NCBI GenBank assembly: GCA_037179335.1
Contig: JAKZHN010000013.1
Span: forward strand, 744,001 to 808,000
Direction: 5' to 3'
DNA from: Cyclaneusma minus
Taxonomy: Eukaryota; Ascomycota; Leotiomycetes; Marthamycetales; Marthamycetaceae
DNA: 64,000 bases
A program made the position numbers and the translations under genes. Every line of letters begins with the position of its first letter. Position 1 is the stretch's first letter. Under the pieces are notes generated by a model, which was not told the DNA's origin, ran no database searches, and saw nothing but the letters and a program-made list of their open reading frames with translations. Shown here one piece after another: positions 23,074-34,330 of this stretch.

Positions 23074-24363
23074 ATGGCTGCAAAGAAAAGCTCCTTCAGG
23101 CTAGAAACCTGCGCGCGCCCTAACATCTTAGCATTGGAGCCATACCGTTGCGCCCGGGACGACTACAAAGACGACGGCACCAACATCCTCCTCGATGCCA
23201 ACGAGAACGCATACGGTCCCTCACTATCACTACATTCGTCATCACAGCTCTCAAACTCTTCAGCTCCGCCAATCGACTTCCTAGGCCTGCACCGCTATCC
23301 CGACCCTCACCAGCACTCTCTCAAGCAGCTCCTCTGCAACCTACGCAACACCCACGCCCACACTTCCAAAACCCTCACTCCCGACAATTTATTTGTCGGT
23401 GTCGGCAGCGATGAAGCAATCGATGCTCTCTTACGCGCCTTCTGCGTCCCCGGCCGCCATAAAATTCTCGTCTGCCCACCCACCTACGGCATGTACGCCG
23501 TCTCGGCCCAAGTCAACGACATCGGTCTTGTCAAAGTCCCCCTAACACCCGCCCCAGCCTTTACGCTCGACAACGATGCCATCGCCGACGCCCTCTCTTC
23601 CGACCCCGCCATCAAAATAGTATACGTATGCTCGCCAGGCAACCCGACCGGCTCGCTGATCGACAAATCCGATCTACAAATGCTTCTTGAGCATCCCACG
23701 TGGAATGGCATCGTGGTGTTGGACGAAGCATACATAGACTTTGCGCCAGAAAATGCGAGTCTGGCAGAATGGGTGACGGAGTGGCCGAACCTCGTGGTCA
23801 TGCAGACGCTTTCCAAAGCCTTTGGTCTAGCGGGCATTCGACTCGGCGCCGCATTCACATCCCCCCCAATCGCCACCCTCCTCAACTCCCTAAAAGCGCC
23901 TTACAACATCTCCAGCCCCACCAGCGTCATTGCGCACCAGGCGCTAAGCAGCTCAGGCTTAGCCGTGATGCGAACAAACAGGCAGAAAATTATCCAGCAG
24001 CGAGACAGGCTTCTGAAAGAGCTTGCGGCTGTCAAAGGGGTTGGCAGATTCAGGGGTGGCACGAGCAGCAATTTCCTGCTGGTGGAGATGTTAGATGAGG
24101 CGGGAAATCCGGACAACAAGACGGCTTTGGCCGTGTATGAGAAGCTGGCTGAGAATAGGGGCGTGGTGGTGCGGTTCAGAGGCAAGGAGCACGGCTGCCT
24201 AGGCTGCTTGAGGATCACAGTTGGCACGGAAGATGAGGTAACTAGGTTCTTGGAAGCTGTAGGAAAGGTGTTGCAGGAGGTTCACGGACAGTCCAAAGGT
24301 CCTCAGACAGATGGCGATGCAGAAGAGAAAAAAGAGCAGAGGGCGAGCGAAGTAGTGACATGA
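23074..24363 (+). CDS. HIS5: histidinol-phosphate aminotransferase
   Basis: One uninterrupted exon of 429 codons. It is a fold-type I PLP aminotransferase that converts imidazole-acetol phosphate to histidinol phosphate in histidine synthesis. Visible motifs: LLDANENAYGP near the N-terminus, VGVGSDEAIDALLRAFC, VYVCSPGNPTGS, VVLDEAYIDFA, and the PLP-lysine motif QTLSKAFGLAGIRLG. The C-terminal half has VRFRGKEHGCLGCLRITVGT. The ATG at 23074 is the first in frame and is followed closely by conserved sequence. The last ~30 residues are charged and variable. It is divergent from the clathrin gene and convergent with the HAM-8-like gene. Confidence 0.95.
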   Translation: MAAKKSSFRLETCARPNILALEPYRCARDDYKDDGTNILLDANENAYGPSLSLHSSSQLSNSSAPPIDFLGLHRYPDPHQHSLKQLLCNLRNTHAHTSKTLTPDNLFVGVGSDEAIDALLRAFCVPGRHKILVCPPTYGMYAVSAQVNDIGLVKVPLTPAPAFTLDNDAIADALSSDPAIKIVYVCSPGNPTGSLIDKSDLQMLLEHPTWNGIVVLDEAYIDFAPENASLAEWVTEWPNLVVMQTLSKAFGLAGIRLGAAFTSPPIATLLNSLKAPYNISSPTSVIAHQALSSSGLAVMRTNRQKIIQQRDRLLKELAAVKGVGRFRGGTSSNFLLVEMLDEAGNPDNKTALAVYEKLAENRGVVVRFRGKEHGCLGCLRITVGTEDEVTRFLEAVGKVLQEVHGQSKGPQTDGDAEEKKEQRASEVVT

Positions 24364-24409
24364 TCAAACATGGTCCTAAGAGTTTAAAAATAGGTGAAAT
24401 CAAAATGAA

Positions 24410-24720
24410 AAAGCCCAAGTAACCAGGATGAATCCAAATGATTTAGACAAACTCAAGGGATACAGAGAACTCCCAGTGATTTACAGAGCTCCAAGTAGTC
24501 TAGAGAATTTTCCAAGTCTTTTCCAGAAAGCTCCAAGCAGTCCACAGAACTTCAAGTGACGCGGGAAAATGCAAGTAATTTAGAAAAAGTCAAGTACCTA
24601 TTGAAGTATCAAGTGACCTCGGAGAAATCCGAGCATTGAAGTTATAAGAATCCAATCTACGGTACTCAAGAAGTAGAATATCCAATTGACCTAAGAGAAA
24701 TCAAAGTAATGCAGACGAAG
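24410..24720. repeat. long, strongly decayed 19-bp repeat array 3' of HIS5
   Basis: About fifteen units in register, most beginning AAGT: aagtaaccaggatgaatcc, aaatgatttagacaaactc, cagtgatttacagagctcc, aagtgacgcgggaaaatgc, aagtaatttagaaaaagtc. The AATATTC core is largely lost but the 19-bp spacing persists. It begins about 50 bp after the HIS5 stop. Confidence 0.7.
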
Positions 24721-25280
24721 AATTGTGATAAACCATAGTGATTAGTGGGAGGCAACATCAAGAACTTGGAGCTGCGTCCCGCCCAGGAATTTACGATCAC
24801 ATATATAATCTACAGCCCTGATGCTGTGGAAATCTGCCACATGTGACATGTCTAGGTATAGAATTTGACTTTGACAGCGGTGGGCGGCACTTGAGCTTTT
24901 GTAAATGCACACTATGATATTTGGTAGATATAATGCGATTCAGCGCTCAATGCGTTCATTACCTACTAGTGAACTAGTCTCATGAGATGTCCGGTGACTG
25001 ACGACTTCACAGGCCAATTTGATTCGCGACAACGTCAACGAGATATGGTTGCCATATTGGACAAGACATGCACGAGAATAAGCTCTTCAAAGGCTGCGTG
25101 AGGTGTGTTCATCCCCTATCTTGGTATAATTACTTATTGGTATCATAAAGAGCGGTTACCCTAAACCAACGCCATCGGCCCATCAGGGGATATACATTCA
25201 GCCCTCGTGCTCGACTCGAATTCATTTAACGACCGTGAAAGAAAAAAGATTCAGCCCCGTCACACCATCTCCTTCTTCCC
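24721..25280. other. intergenic between convergent HIS5 and HAM-8-like genes
   Basis: Mostly A/T-rich non-coding sequence with no ORF of note. The right end is the 3' UTR of the minus-strand membrane protein gene. Confidence 0.4.
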
Positions 25281-27009
25281 CTACGAAAACCTCCTCGGGC
25301 TACCAGGTGGACTTTCTATCCGCCTCTCGCTCGTCACCGCCTGGCCCGTCATGCCCGTAAATCCTCCAAAGCTCTGCTGCTGCGGGCCCGGGCTCGCCAT
25401 CGGGCTCGCATAAGCCCCTGGAATCGGCACGCTGGCATATTGCTGCTCGCCAGGGGCTGCTGGCACATGGTCCAGACGGTTCTCTGATCTGCTTTCGGAC
25501 CTTGTGGGTTCGAAGCCGCTGTGGCTCATCTTAGGGGTTGCGGCATGTACTTTGATAGGGGGCGGTTGGAGAGCAAAAGGCTTTGTGGCAAGCTGGGTGT
25601 TCGACTTGGCTTCGACGAAGCGGGTGCCGGGCTCTGCTGGGACTTGGCCTTCTTCGGCGATGGACATGGATTGGTAGACGTTGGGAGGGAAGCGAGGGGA
25701 AAGAGCGCGCTGTGAGAAGGCAGGGGACTTGGGCCCGAACTGTGAAAAGGAAGGTGATTTGGGGCCGAAGCCGGGTGTGTTGGGCGCGGACTGAGAACGC
25801 AGCTGGGCGAGGTAGAGGTCGGAGCGGGCACGATCGCGGATTTCCATTGTTTTGCGGAGACGGCGCTTGGAGTAGTAGCGGTAAAACATAATGCTGTAGA
25901 TGCTGATGGTGATGAGCTCGACCACGACTTCGATGATACAGCACACTAGGGACCAATTCTAAGATGATGTCAGTAAAACTCGAATTATCACGGGAAAGCT
26001 TTCCTTACCTGGAGTCTGCAGACCAAGGCATAGTCAACGTCGTCTGAGAAAACTTGCCGCCGTTTATTGTCCACGCAGGACCAGCCCCAGATATCTTGGT
26101 TGCCGCTGCTATTCCTCGACCCTTGGAGAATGCCGCAAGCTATTCCCCACATAATGGTGTTAAAAACGAAGAATCCGATAGCAAATAGAGTGTAGTATAC
26201 ACCAACTTTCTCGGCCCTTCTGTGACCGCTCCTCATACCGCCCTTCCAATAGGCGTAGAAGACGGCAAGCGATAAAGCGAGGGAAATACAGGCACACACG
26301 AGCACAACAATGCTTGGCCACGTCTTGGTTGTAGTCGCCCAGGCTGGAAGATTGTTTCTTGCTGGCAGAGTCTTTGTGGCGTTGAAGATGGTGAACGTAG
26401 CCGAGAGCATGGACAAGACGATCAGACTGCAGGAGAAGTTGACGCCCCGAAGAATGAACTTGGCTATCCGTACTCGTTTCTTGACTTTCAGGTCCTTGGC
26501 CTGCTCCTTTTCGGTCACTGCTTCTGTCTTCTCTAGTACTTGCTCTTCTCGGAAAGTCGGGCTGAGTGGGTTGTCTATCCTCCGACAAGGAGTGCCAGGA
26601 ACCCTCATGGCACTTCTTAACGGCGAGGCAGGAGTGGCAGGAACCTCGACGGGAACACCTTGAGAGTATCGAGAAGGATCATTTTGGGAGATGTAACCAA
26701 AGCCAATATCGGAGGGCTGTGACTGAGGAAGATGGTATTGGGTTTTGGCTGTGATAGGATCGGCAAACGGCGACCGGCCTTCGTCTGATGGCTCGATGGG
26801 AGAGACCACTGCGGTAGCCTCGGCGAAGCGTGGTGTTCTAGGGGCTTTCAAAGAGGAGTCGGACGACGAAGAAGAATCGTTACGCTCTCGTGTCAGCGGT
26901 GCTGGCCGCCTCTTTCCATCTGAAGAGCCAAGCAATGTCAGCGCCGGCATGGAGAGCAAAGTTGGGACATGGTTCCCGTATGATCTTTCATACCTTGAAG
27001 AGTAGCCAT
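25281..27009 (-). CDS. four-segment plasma-membrane protein, HAM-8-like
   Basis: Three exons (27009-26994, 26919-26009, 25958-25281) encode 534 residues; exon 1 holds only MATLQ and one base. A disordered, Ser/Pro-rich N-terminal region is followed by four hydrophobic segments, seen as NFSCSLIVLSMLSATFTIF, WPSIVVLVCACISLALSLAV, YYTLFAIGFFVFNTIMWGIA and SLVCCIIEVVVELITISIYS. Conserved-looking stretches include WGWSCVDNKRRQVF, DDVDYALVCRLQNW and a basic YYSKRRLRKTMEIRDRARSD after the last segment. The tail has GFGPKSPSF-type repeats. From memory this resembles proteins annotated as hyphal anastomosis protein HAM-8 (cell fusion in Neurospora), but that name should be confirmed by a search. The tripartite splice model keeps frame throughout. 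Confidence 0.8.
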
Positions 27010-30000
27010 TTTTAAAAAGGAAAAGGAACAAGTTGGCGACAAAGATGCCGATCGAAGTGAAAGTATAACAAGCTCTTATGACACAGTTGCTTGCGAGTAA
27101 TTGTCGTCCGACGAAGCAGTGGGAGAAGTGTAATGGAGACCAGCTATCGAAAGAAGAGAAGAGAGTACTGCATGTAGAGGGACGGAGAGGGTTTTGTGTA
27201 TGGCAGCGCAGTGCAAGGCGGACGGTTTATTTTAAGAAACTTGGACTTGTCAGTGAAGTAGGAGAGGGAAGATGGAAAGACAGACGCCGAGACGGGCGAT
27301 ATTGGAGCACAATGCAGGTTCCAGGACGGCTTTTCCAGGAGCTGATAGGTCGAAGGGATGGACCCCAGGTGACTCGATCTGGCTTCTGGTAGACGCCCGG
27401 AAGGCTTTGGTCATGCAAGAATAGACAGCGGCTTGAGAGGCAGCGGCAAAAGAGATGGCAATGCCCAATGGCGAGTCGGGAAGCCACACACACTCAAGCT
27501 CCCCACAGAGAGATATCGTCTTACTCGGGTATAAGGAAACAACGAGATACTGACAAGAGTTCATGAAGGAGATTCCGTTCATTGAGCTCGACGACGACTC
27601 CGTCTTCTTACTCTTCTGAACAGCGGACAGCACTCTACCTGGGAACAGCAGCTCTTGCACTCTGCCGGCGGGGACAGAGGCCTGCACCTCTTCCAATAGC
27701 GATGAGCAGCTTCGCGCCGACGTTCTCTGGCTCGTTGCATTGCAGCAGGATGGACAGCGAGGTGCGGCAGCGATTGGTCGGGTGTTCTGCACGAGAAGCA
27801 GCACGGCGGCAGGGATTTATGTTCAATCAAGATGGCTGGCGCCAGTGGAGGTGGGGGAGAGGCGCCAAGACAGCAGCTCGGACTCCCGTTGAACCCCTGC
27901 ACGGCCATCTGAAGTCTTCGTGATTGAAGTCGGCGGCAAGAGAGACGGGGTGCACTTCATCAATCCTCAGCTAAGACATCCTCACGCCCTTCTATTGATA
28001 CTGCGCCCTATTCCGCAGTCTGGCTTAGAAGCATGCGCGTCCTGTTGCTACACCGAGTGCTTTGCAGGCCTTTGATGCATGTAACCATATGGTTCAACTG
28101 CCAGCCGAGTCCGCAAGGCTTGGGTAATGGATGGACACAGTTGCCTCGAAATATAGTGAGCTGTTCATTGGGTGATAACAATGCACATGTGGTTCACTGG
28201 AAATAGACCAAGTGGTCATGTACTGGGTAGAATAAGCCTAAGTCTTCTTGAAGCAGATAGGGCCGATGAACCGCAATTCATGATCTTGGCTCTTGATCTG
28301 TCAACGGCTTCATGGGTACTACTGCTACTTCATGACTGTTTGAAAATCATCTCAGTTTTCTCGAAGACCAACTAGCATACATGCTGCAATGGATAGTCTA
28401 TTCTATGTGTCAACAGGCACTTTCTGTCCAGTAGGTAGTTGGGATTATACTTGGTCAGAAATATCATCATGAGGCGACACTCGCACAGCACGACAGGTTG
28501 ACGCTTGACCTCGACTGGAGCCCCGCGCCAGCCTTCCCCGCCAGGCTGAGCCAAGCCGCATCGGGCCTAGCTCTTCGGCGCACATCTACAAAACCAAAAT
28601 TCTTCACCGAGCGCTTCCCTTTCTTCTCCACCAAAATACAACGCAAAAAAATACAAACTTTTCCAATAAAAGCAGTCCCTGTGAGCGCCCGCTGCCCTCG
28701 TGGCAGGTCTGTGGCTCCATGACCCTTAGGGATCCGTCAGCGAAAAGAAGAGCAGAACTTGGGGCCGGTCTTGGGTGCGGCGTCGTTGGCTGAAAATGCA
28801 ATGGACGGGGTCGCAATGATTGGCTGTACATATCGAGGTGAAGATGCGCTGGCTGTGTGTGGGCAGGACGCATGAAAAGGCATCGAGGTCGCGCTGTTCG
28901 AGGCGCTGGCTGGCCGAAAGCTTGCAAGTGACTGGTGTAGCATCCCGAATATCCAGTCGTCTTTACAGTTACATGTATCTAGCCGTGAGGCCCTGGCCAT
29001 TTCTAACAGAGTATGATAGTTTCCAGAGTCTTCAGGCATTTTTCAATTCTTGCGAGTTCAACATAATCACTCCCAACGTTTCTAACTACTCCACTATGCT
29101 TATATCCTCTCAAGACTGGTGGTACAAAGGAGCGCGACCTACCTACCTTGTCAACGGTACTGGGATTCAATATGAGGGGCTATGCTTGTACCAATGGCCC
29201 AACACGTCGAAAGTGGTTTATCGGCCCCGTTCATCGAAAGCGGTTCTGCTAGTTAGTAGTCGCGTCCAATGATGAGGTCGTCCGGAAGGTACTCAGGTAC
29301 TATCCTCGAGAAGGCTTGCTCTCCAGAATCGTTTTGGTGCCTTCTTGAGACACCCAGCAGGCGGGCCTCTGAGGGACCAAGCCTCACGTCCGTCAGACCA
29401 ACAACTTCGGACCATGATCCCTCGACTTGACGTCAGCCAGCCGCAACATGACATGCGCCGGGCAACGTCTCTGCGCAAACTCAAATTGAAACGATCCTAC
29501 ATGTACTATGTCCTGGGGACAGACCAGGCGTGTAACCAAGCGATCCCTGCCGGCGCTGAAACGATGACGAGCAGGTAGATTCATTGACTTTTTGCAGTGG
29601 CCTAGCGACGGCAATTCGCCGATGACACGGTGGTGCTCTGAGCGGCCGGCATATCATCGCCTGACGTTCACCACGGCCATGCAACTGCCCTCGAAGGATG
29701 GGGCGGTGGGAATTGAAAGCGAGATAGGAACGCTTCCTGTTCACGACGTCGACGTTGGGGCGCGGACTTGGACATGTAGGACAATCGAAGCTATTGGCGA
29801 CGAAACGCGGCTCTTTCAAATGCTCAGCAAAGGTCGAGAAGGTAGCAGTTGTCGAGAATGGTCATCTGCACATTTGATGGAGGTATTCGTCGGCGGGGAA
29901 GGATGGCTGGAGAGTTTTTTCGAAACAAGGTCGATGTCATTTCGGGCCTGTTGACGTGACCCAAGCTGGGCACCGGCGTGCGGGTTCGTTGTCAAGCACG

Positions 30001-31228
30001 CGGCTCAAGGTTGTGCTTTAAAGAGATTCCAGCATCGGGCCGCCAAGAAGGCCCTCGTGGTCGTCATTGGCAGGCGGTGCCCCTCTAATTATGAGCGTCG
30101 ATGGATGATTTGAAATGTTTGATATGGGTGGAGGCGCGCAACGCGTCGGAGCTGGAGAAAGCATCGCAATCCCAGTCTCTTGGTGATGAGAGCCATGATG
30201 ACCCCGACATTCCACCAGCGAGGCCAGATGCGGCCGCAAATAGTAGCGGTCCGCGTGTATCGATTTGCGGGCGACAGCTCCACAGCCTCGACTATCGCCA
30301 TTTCGCCATTTTAAAAATCGAAATGAGATGCGCAGGCCTGCCGCACTATCAAAGGATCTGCTCTGGGCCTCGCAGTCGCTGTCTCACTGCAGCTAGAGTA
30401 CTGCCTCCAGGGCCGCAGGCTGCAAGCCGCAGCGCCACCAGTTCTTCGTCGCAATCTCGAGAGATATTCCAAATTACCACACTTGGAAACTTGCGCCGTT
30501 CATCATTGCTGTTCGGTCCTGTGTGCTTCGCCCCCGGCCGTTCCTTGCTGCAAACGACATGGCCTCATGCAGGTACCGCCTGTACTTTGCAGATCGCTGA
30601 GCAGAGCGCGACTAAGGCGGCGTTGATGGAGGCCGACTCAAGCGAAGGCTAGGTCAGCCTTTCTGAGTCCGGCGCTCTGTTTCGGGCGCCCCGCGACAGT
30701 TCTGGGGGACATATTCTGAGATAATTATACAGAAAATGCTGGCGCCAATTATTTCCGAATTAATCCCATCTGCAATAATCAGCGATGGCTCATCATGGGG
30801 GGAGCGCAGCGTGGCCTAACGGCAGCGCCGTGAGCTGCCGCAAGGAGCGATATCACCCCTGCTATCGAAGCAAGGACTCATCTCCCATCCTGGTCTGCTA
30901 AAGTAGACCCGTCCACCAGACCCCGGCTGGACGGCGGCCTTCTCCTAATGTGTTTACTCGCTACTAACGCCGTCTAATTGGTTATCGTTAGGAGTGCTCT
31001 TCTGCCGTGCCTGTGTGCGTGTGCGTGTGTGCCGGCATCCTACATATACCACTGCTCCTCGTCCCGGAAGCATCTCTCTCTCTCCTCTTTCTTCCCCATC
31101 AGTCGATCAGTGCCACTCGTTTCAAAACAAACTCAAGCTTCACCACACTCGCTAATTCTTTAATCTTCCTAAATCCCTTCAAACCTCTCTCTCCCAACCA
31201 ACCAACCAAACACCCCACCACCGCCAAC
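27010..31228. other. long gene-poor stretch with relics
   Basis: More than 4 kb without a convincing gene. Several 60-180 codon ORFs on both strands (e.g. 27250-27804 minus, 30101-30652 plus) look like random open frames. A fragment related to the hydrolase pseudogene at 38-40 kb lies at about 28975-29060. The right end is the promoter and C/T-rich leader of the small secreted protein, with a GT-rich run at about 31015-31035. Confidence 0.45.
28975..29060 (+). pseudogene. relic of a TAP-like alpha/beta-hydrolase gene
   Basis: This stretch (aggccctggccatttctaac, then tccagagtcttcaggcattt) closely matches the intron end and following exon of the hydrolase pseudogene at about 38850-38920. In one frame after a tag acceptor it reads SFQSLQAFFNSCEF, like the segment after the nucleophile region in secreted TAP-like hydrolases. 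No intact gene surrounds it, so it is a decayed duplicate fragment. Confidence 0.45.
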
Positions 31229-31640
31229 ATGCAGTTCAACGTTGTTGCCCTTGCCCTCGCCGCCATGGCCTCCGTCGCTGCCGCTCAGTCGTGAGTATAG
31301 CCCCGCGCACGAACGTGAGCCTGCCCGAAGCTAACAAGCATCCTAGGACCGTCACCGTCTACGCTTGCGAGACCTCCATCTCCTCCTCCGCTGCTGCCAC
31401 CTCTGGTGTCGCCAGCCCAACTGTCGTCGCCCCTGCCGGCACTGTTGGTTCCACCGGTGTCTCCTCCGCTGCTACCGCCACTGGAAGCCCCATCACCCCC
31501 GCTACTGGCGCTGCCTCCATGAACATGGTCGGTGGCTCTGCCTTGGGCATGATCGTTGCCGGTGGTGTTGCTCTCGTGAGTCTCCCCTCTTCCCCTAGAC
31601 TACTCATTACCGTTTACTGACCGTCGCGCAGCTCATCTAA
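31229..31640 (+). CDS. small secreted Ser/Thr/Ala-rich protein, possibly GPI-anchored
   Basis: Three exons (31229-31290, 31347-31575, 31632-31640) give 99 residues. It begins with a clear signal peptide (MQFNVVALALAAMASVAAAQ), continues with TVTVYACETS, then a low-complexity Ser/Thr/Ala/Gly/Pro region suited to O-mannosylation, and ends with a hydrophobic tail (SALGMIVAGGVALLI). N-terminal signal plus C-terminal hydrophobic end is the layout of a GPI-anchored wall protein. Introns are short, with GTGAGT donors and a CTAAC branch in the first; the last exon codes only LI and stop. Codon use is strongly C-ending, suggesting high expression. There is no enzymatic domain. Confidence 0.8.
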
Positions 31641-32702
31641 ATGCCTCATGCCTGAGTGCGGGTGTCACTGGTGGCGCCATGGTCAAGCGAAACGGCGTTC
31701 TAATTCCTAATACGACTGGTGATGATCTTCGATTCGTGGTCGGTATATACCCGGGCCTGCATTTACGCGGCATGTTTGCAGGAAAGGACATGGAAAGGGG
31801 TTGGTGTGGACAGGTCGAACCCTTCTAGCCGCCAGCATCTGAATTGTACATAGAAGGTGATCCCTTCGGCCGAAGATTAATACAAGTTCGAAGCTCTACT
31901 CGACTTTTCGTTATTCTCCGCAGACGCCGTGAAGTGAACTGGTTGTTGCTCCAGACTCCCCCGGAGGAGTGTCTCGAACTATGTCTAACGTCTGCGTGTC
32001 TTTAGTAGACGGCAGCGGAGGTTTCACTTGGAAGCTTTCCCAGGACCCTGACCCAGAGCGCACGTGTCATCAACCAGAATAGGGTTCTTCATGGTCTATT
32101 TATACAACTTCGATCTTTTTCTCATCCTGATCGGTTCAACTCTTACATGGTATACTTCGTCGCAATACAGGGGTCTCGAATCTGTGCCACAAACTCTCAG
32201 AAGCTTCTTCTGTTTTCCAACTATGTCCTTACGACTTAATTTCTCGAGCAGTCGACATGGAATTTCGCATAACAGTGGCAGCTATGTCGCCTCGAAGTTC
32301 TGAGATCGCTCTAAGGTCTAAGCTGGTCCCACTTAGGAATATCCTCGATGGTTGCTTCAGTCTGGTTCGAAATAGTGGAAGTGGAAGAATAGTGAACATA
32401 ATATATTTTTAAGAATTAGAACTATCCCCAGGGATTAGGAACATCTCTAGAACACACTAATATCGCTTGTACTCGAGCATATAATATAGAAACGTCGCGG
32501 TCGGCCTTTTATGGATAGCGAGCATATAGGAGAATATGAAGCGTCAAGCTCCCTGGACCCCGGTTGAGAACTCGAGACACGGACACTTTCGCGGACTCAA
32601 CTTCCAAGCAGCGAGCGACCGGGCCGTTCAGGGGGCTTAGCAACTCTCCCATTTCCTTCACAAAAGTCTATCTCCCACTCGCTCGCCGACAACATACGCA
32701 CC
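31641..32702. other. intergenic; 3' UTR of the small secreted gene and weak repeat traces
   Basis: No gene seen. At about 32395-32450 there are weak traces of the repeat family (agggattaggaacatctc resembles the tail following the arrays at 34.3 and 46.3 kb). Confidence 0.4.
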
Positions 32703-33073
32703 ATGCACTCGCTCGCCCGCCCTTTCGTCTCCCGGCGCTTGCCCAGAGAGTGCGCCAGAGCTGCGCGCTGCTTCAACCGCCAAAAGCCCCGAGGCCAGAC
32801 CCGTGTGCCTGCGCGCAGGGGATATGCGACCGGCGAGAGCGGCCCCAATCCAACACCTGGCCAGAGCCCGTTCAAAATCTGGCCCTTTCTGGCCCTGTTC
32901 GGTCTTGCTAGCGGCTCTTATGTGTTGATGGTCCAGAAGCAGCTGAAAGGTATGTTTTGCTGCACAAACTGCAGAGCCATTGTTCTTCTGAGCTTCGAAG
33001 CTCTCTTTGCCATTCGAGAGCCGCTTTAACGCCCTCGAGCTCTCCTACTCCAGACAAGCTCGACGGCTTGTGA
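32703..33073 (+). CDS. small single-pass protein, probably mitochondrial
   Basis: Two exons (32703-32949 and 33054-33073) encode 88 residues. The N-terminus is Arg-rich and lacks acidic residues for about the first 15 positions (MHSLARPFVSRRLPRE), then RRGYATGES, a typical mitochondrial presequence and cleavage region. A hydrophobic segment, IWPFLALFGLASGSYVLMV, is followed by a short charged tail (QKQLKDKLDGL), most of it supplied by the second exon. This resembles small inner-membrane proteins or assembly factors, but I cannot assign it. The intron has GTATGT, a TTTAAC branch site and TCCAG. It is 132 bp upstream of UMP/CMP kinase on the same strand. Confidence 0.65.
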
Positions 33074-33205
33074 CAACCTTATGTACCTTCCACAACCCCT
33101 CTTCTCTCTTATTCCATCCCTCTCTGTCCAACAACTAGCAGAACCCACAGCCCCCTGAGAAGAAAAGAGCCAGAAACTCACAATATCTCTTCTGAAACAG
33201 AAAAC

Positions 33206-33871
33206 ATGCCTCCCCAAATCGAGTCCCCTCAGAACAGCGGCCTTCTCAACGCCCCCAAGAAAGACACCCCCACCTTCTCCCCCGACAAAGTCACCGTCCT
33301 CTTCGTGCTGGGCGGCCCCGGCGCCGGCAAGGGCACGCAATGCGCCAACCTCGTGCGCGACTACAACTTCACGCACCTCAGCGCCGGCGACCTGCTGCGC
33401 GCCGAGCAAGCGCGACCCGGCTCGCAGTTCGGCTCGCTGATCAGCGAATACATCAAAGACGGCAAGATCGTGCCCATGGAAGTCACGGTGCAGCTGCTCG
33501 AAAACGCCATGACCGACGTGGTGCAGCAGAGCGCGGACGGGACGGGCAAGTTTCTGATCGATGGCTTTCCGCGGAAGATGGATCAGGCGATCAAGTTTGA
33601 GGAGACGGTGTGTCCGGCGCGCTTGGTGCTTTTCTTTGACTGTCCCGAGGAGGAGATGGAGAAGAGGTTGTTGAAGAGGGGGGAGACGAGTGGACGGAGT
33701 GACGATAATGCGGAGAGCATTCGGAAGCGCTTTAGGACCTTTGTGGAGACTAGTATGCCCGTGGTGGATTATTTCGAGAAGCAGGGTAGGGTGGTGAAGG
33801 TTAGTGCTACGAAGACGCCCGCCGCTGTGTACGAGGATGTCAAGAAGGGGATTGCTGGCAAGGCAATATGA
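33206..33871 (+). CDS. URA6: UMP/CMP kinase
   Basis: A single exon of 221 residues. It is an adenylate-kinase-family enzyme that phosphorylates UMP and CMP for pyrimidine nucleotide synthesis. Visible: the P-loop VLGGPGAGKGTQCANLV, the NMP-binding LSAGDLLRAEQ, the FLIDGFPRKMDQAIKFE motif and the lid RGETSGRSDDNAESIRKR. The N-terminal ~27 residues are a Pro/Ser-rich extension without a clear presequence, so a cytosolic or nuclear location is likely. The start is the first ATG, about 30 residues before the P-loop strand. The 3' flank carries a MITE and a 19-bp repeat array. Confidence 0.95.
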   Translation: MPPQIESPQNSGLLNAPKKDTPTFSPDKVTVLFVLGGPGAGKGTQCANLVRDYNFTHLSAGDLLRAEQARPGSQFGSLISEYIKDGKIVPMEVTVQLLENAMTDVVQQSADGTGKFLIDGFPRKMDQAIKFEETVCPARLVLFFDCPEEEMEKRLLKRGETSGRSDDNAESIRKRFRTFVETSMPVVDYFEKQGRVVKVSATKTPAAVYEDVKKGIAGKAI

Positions 33872-34109
33872 GCCAGGAGCGGACATTACAACAGCGCTGT
33901 TCCGGGCTTCTTTATGCATAGGTAGCCCTCCAACCTGTAATTGTTTCCAGGGAGTTGGGATGTGGAAAGAAAAGATATACATGTAGATACAGTACAGGAC
34001 TTGTAATACTAGTAGGAAATCGCTAGATCCCATCTGGAGTTTTGAAGACGCATACAGACGAAGCCTATTCAAAAATTGCTCTGTTGCCGCTTTGATTCTA
34101 GTTTCTTTA

Positions 34110-34207
34110 TAACCGTAGTGCCACATTTTTTTTATTAAAAAAAGGCTGGCCCTACTCTTTCGAGTGCTTGCCAGATTTTCTGCAAGAAAATCGTGGCACT
34201 ACGGTTA
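34110..34207. mobile_element. 98-bp MITE with 15-bp perfect terminal inverted repeats
   Basis: The left end TAACCGTAGTGCCAC is matched exactly in reverse complement by GTGGCACTACGGTTA at the right end. The symmetry extends imperfectly into ATTTT/AAAATC. If the outermost TA on each side is the target duplication, the element is 94 bp (34112-34205), as for Tc1/mariner-type non-autonomous elements. It contains a small inner hairpin (attttctgcaagaaaat) and no ORF. It lies about 240 bp after the URA6 stop. Confidence 0.75.
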
Positions 34208-34214
34208 ACGCAAT

Positions 34215-34330
34215 AAAATTGAAATAATTTGAAATATTCCAAGTGACTGGAAGTATTCCAATTGGCTGGAAGCATTCCGAGTGATTGGGAATGATCAAGG
34301 GGCTTAGGAACAGGCTCAGTCTGTATGCGA
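34215..34330. repeat. 19-bp degenerate repeat array next to the MITE
   Basis: About five units, e.g. aagtgactggaagtattcc, aattggctggaagcattcc, gagtgattgggaatgatc, immediately after the MITE and between the convergent URA6 and eIF3m genes. Confidence 0.7.

Noticed and set aside
24410..24720. CRISPR-like regular repeats
   Set aside because: Units are directly tandem without unique spacers, and the host is a eukaryote.
30805..30880. tRNA-like sequence (tggcctaacgg resembles an A box)
   Set aside because: No B box (GGTTCGAAT-type) at the right distance and no cloverleaf pairing found.
33026..34126. 366-codon minus-strand ORF
   Set aside because: It is antisense to the UMP/CMP kinase and to the MITE edge; its composition (Ala/Gly/Arg-rich) reflects the high-GC kinase codons.
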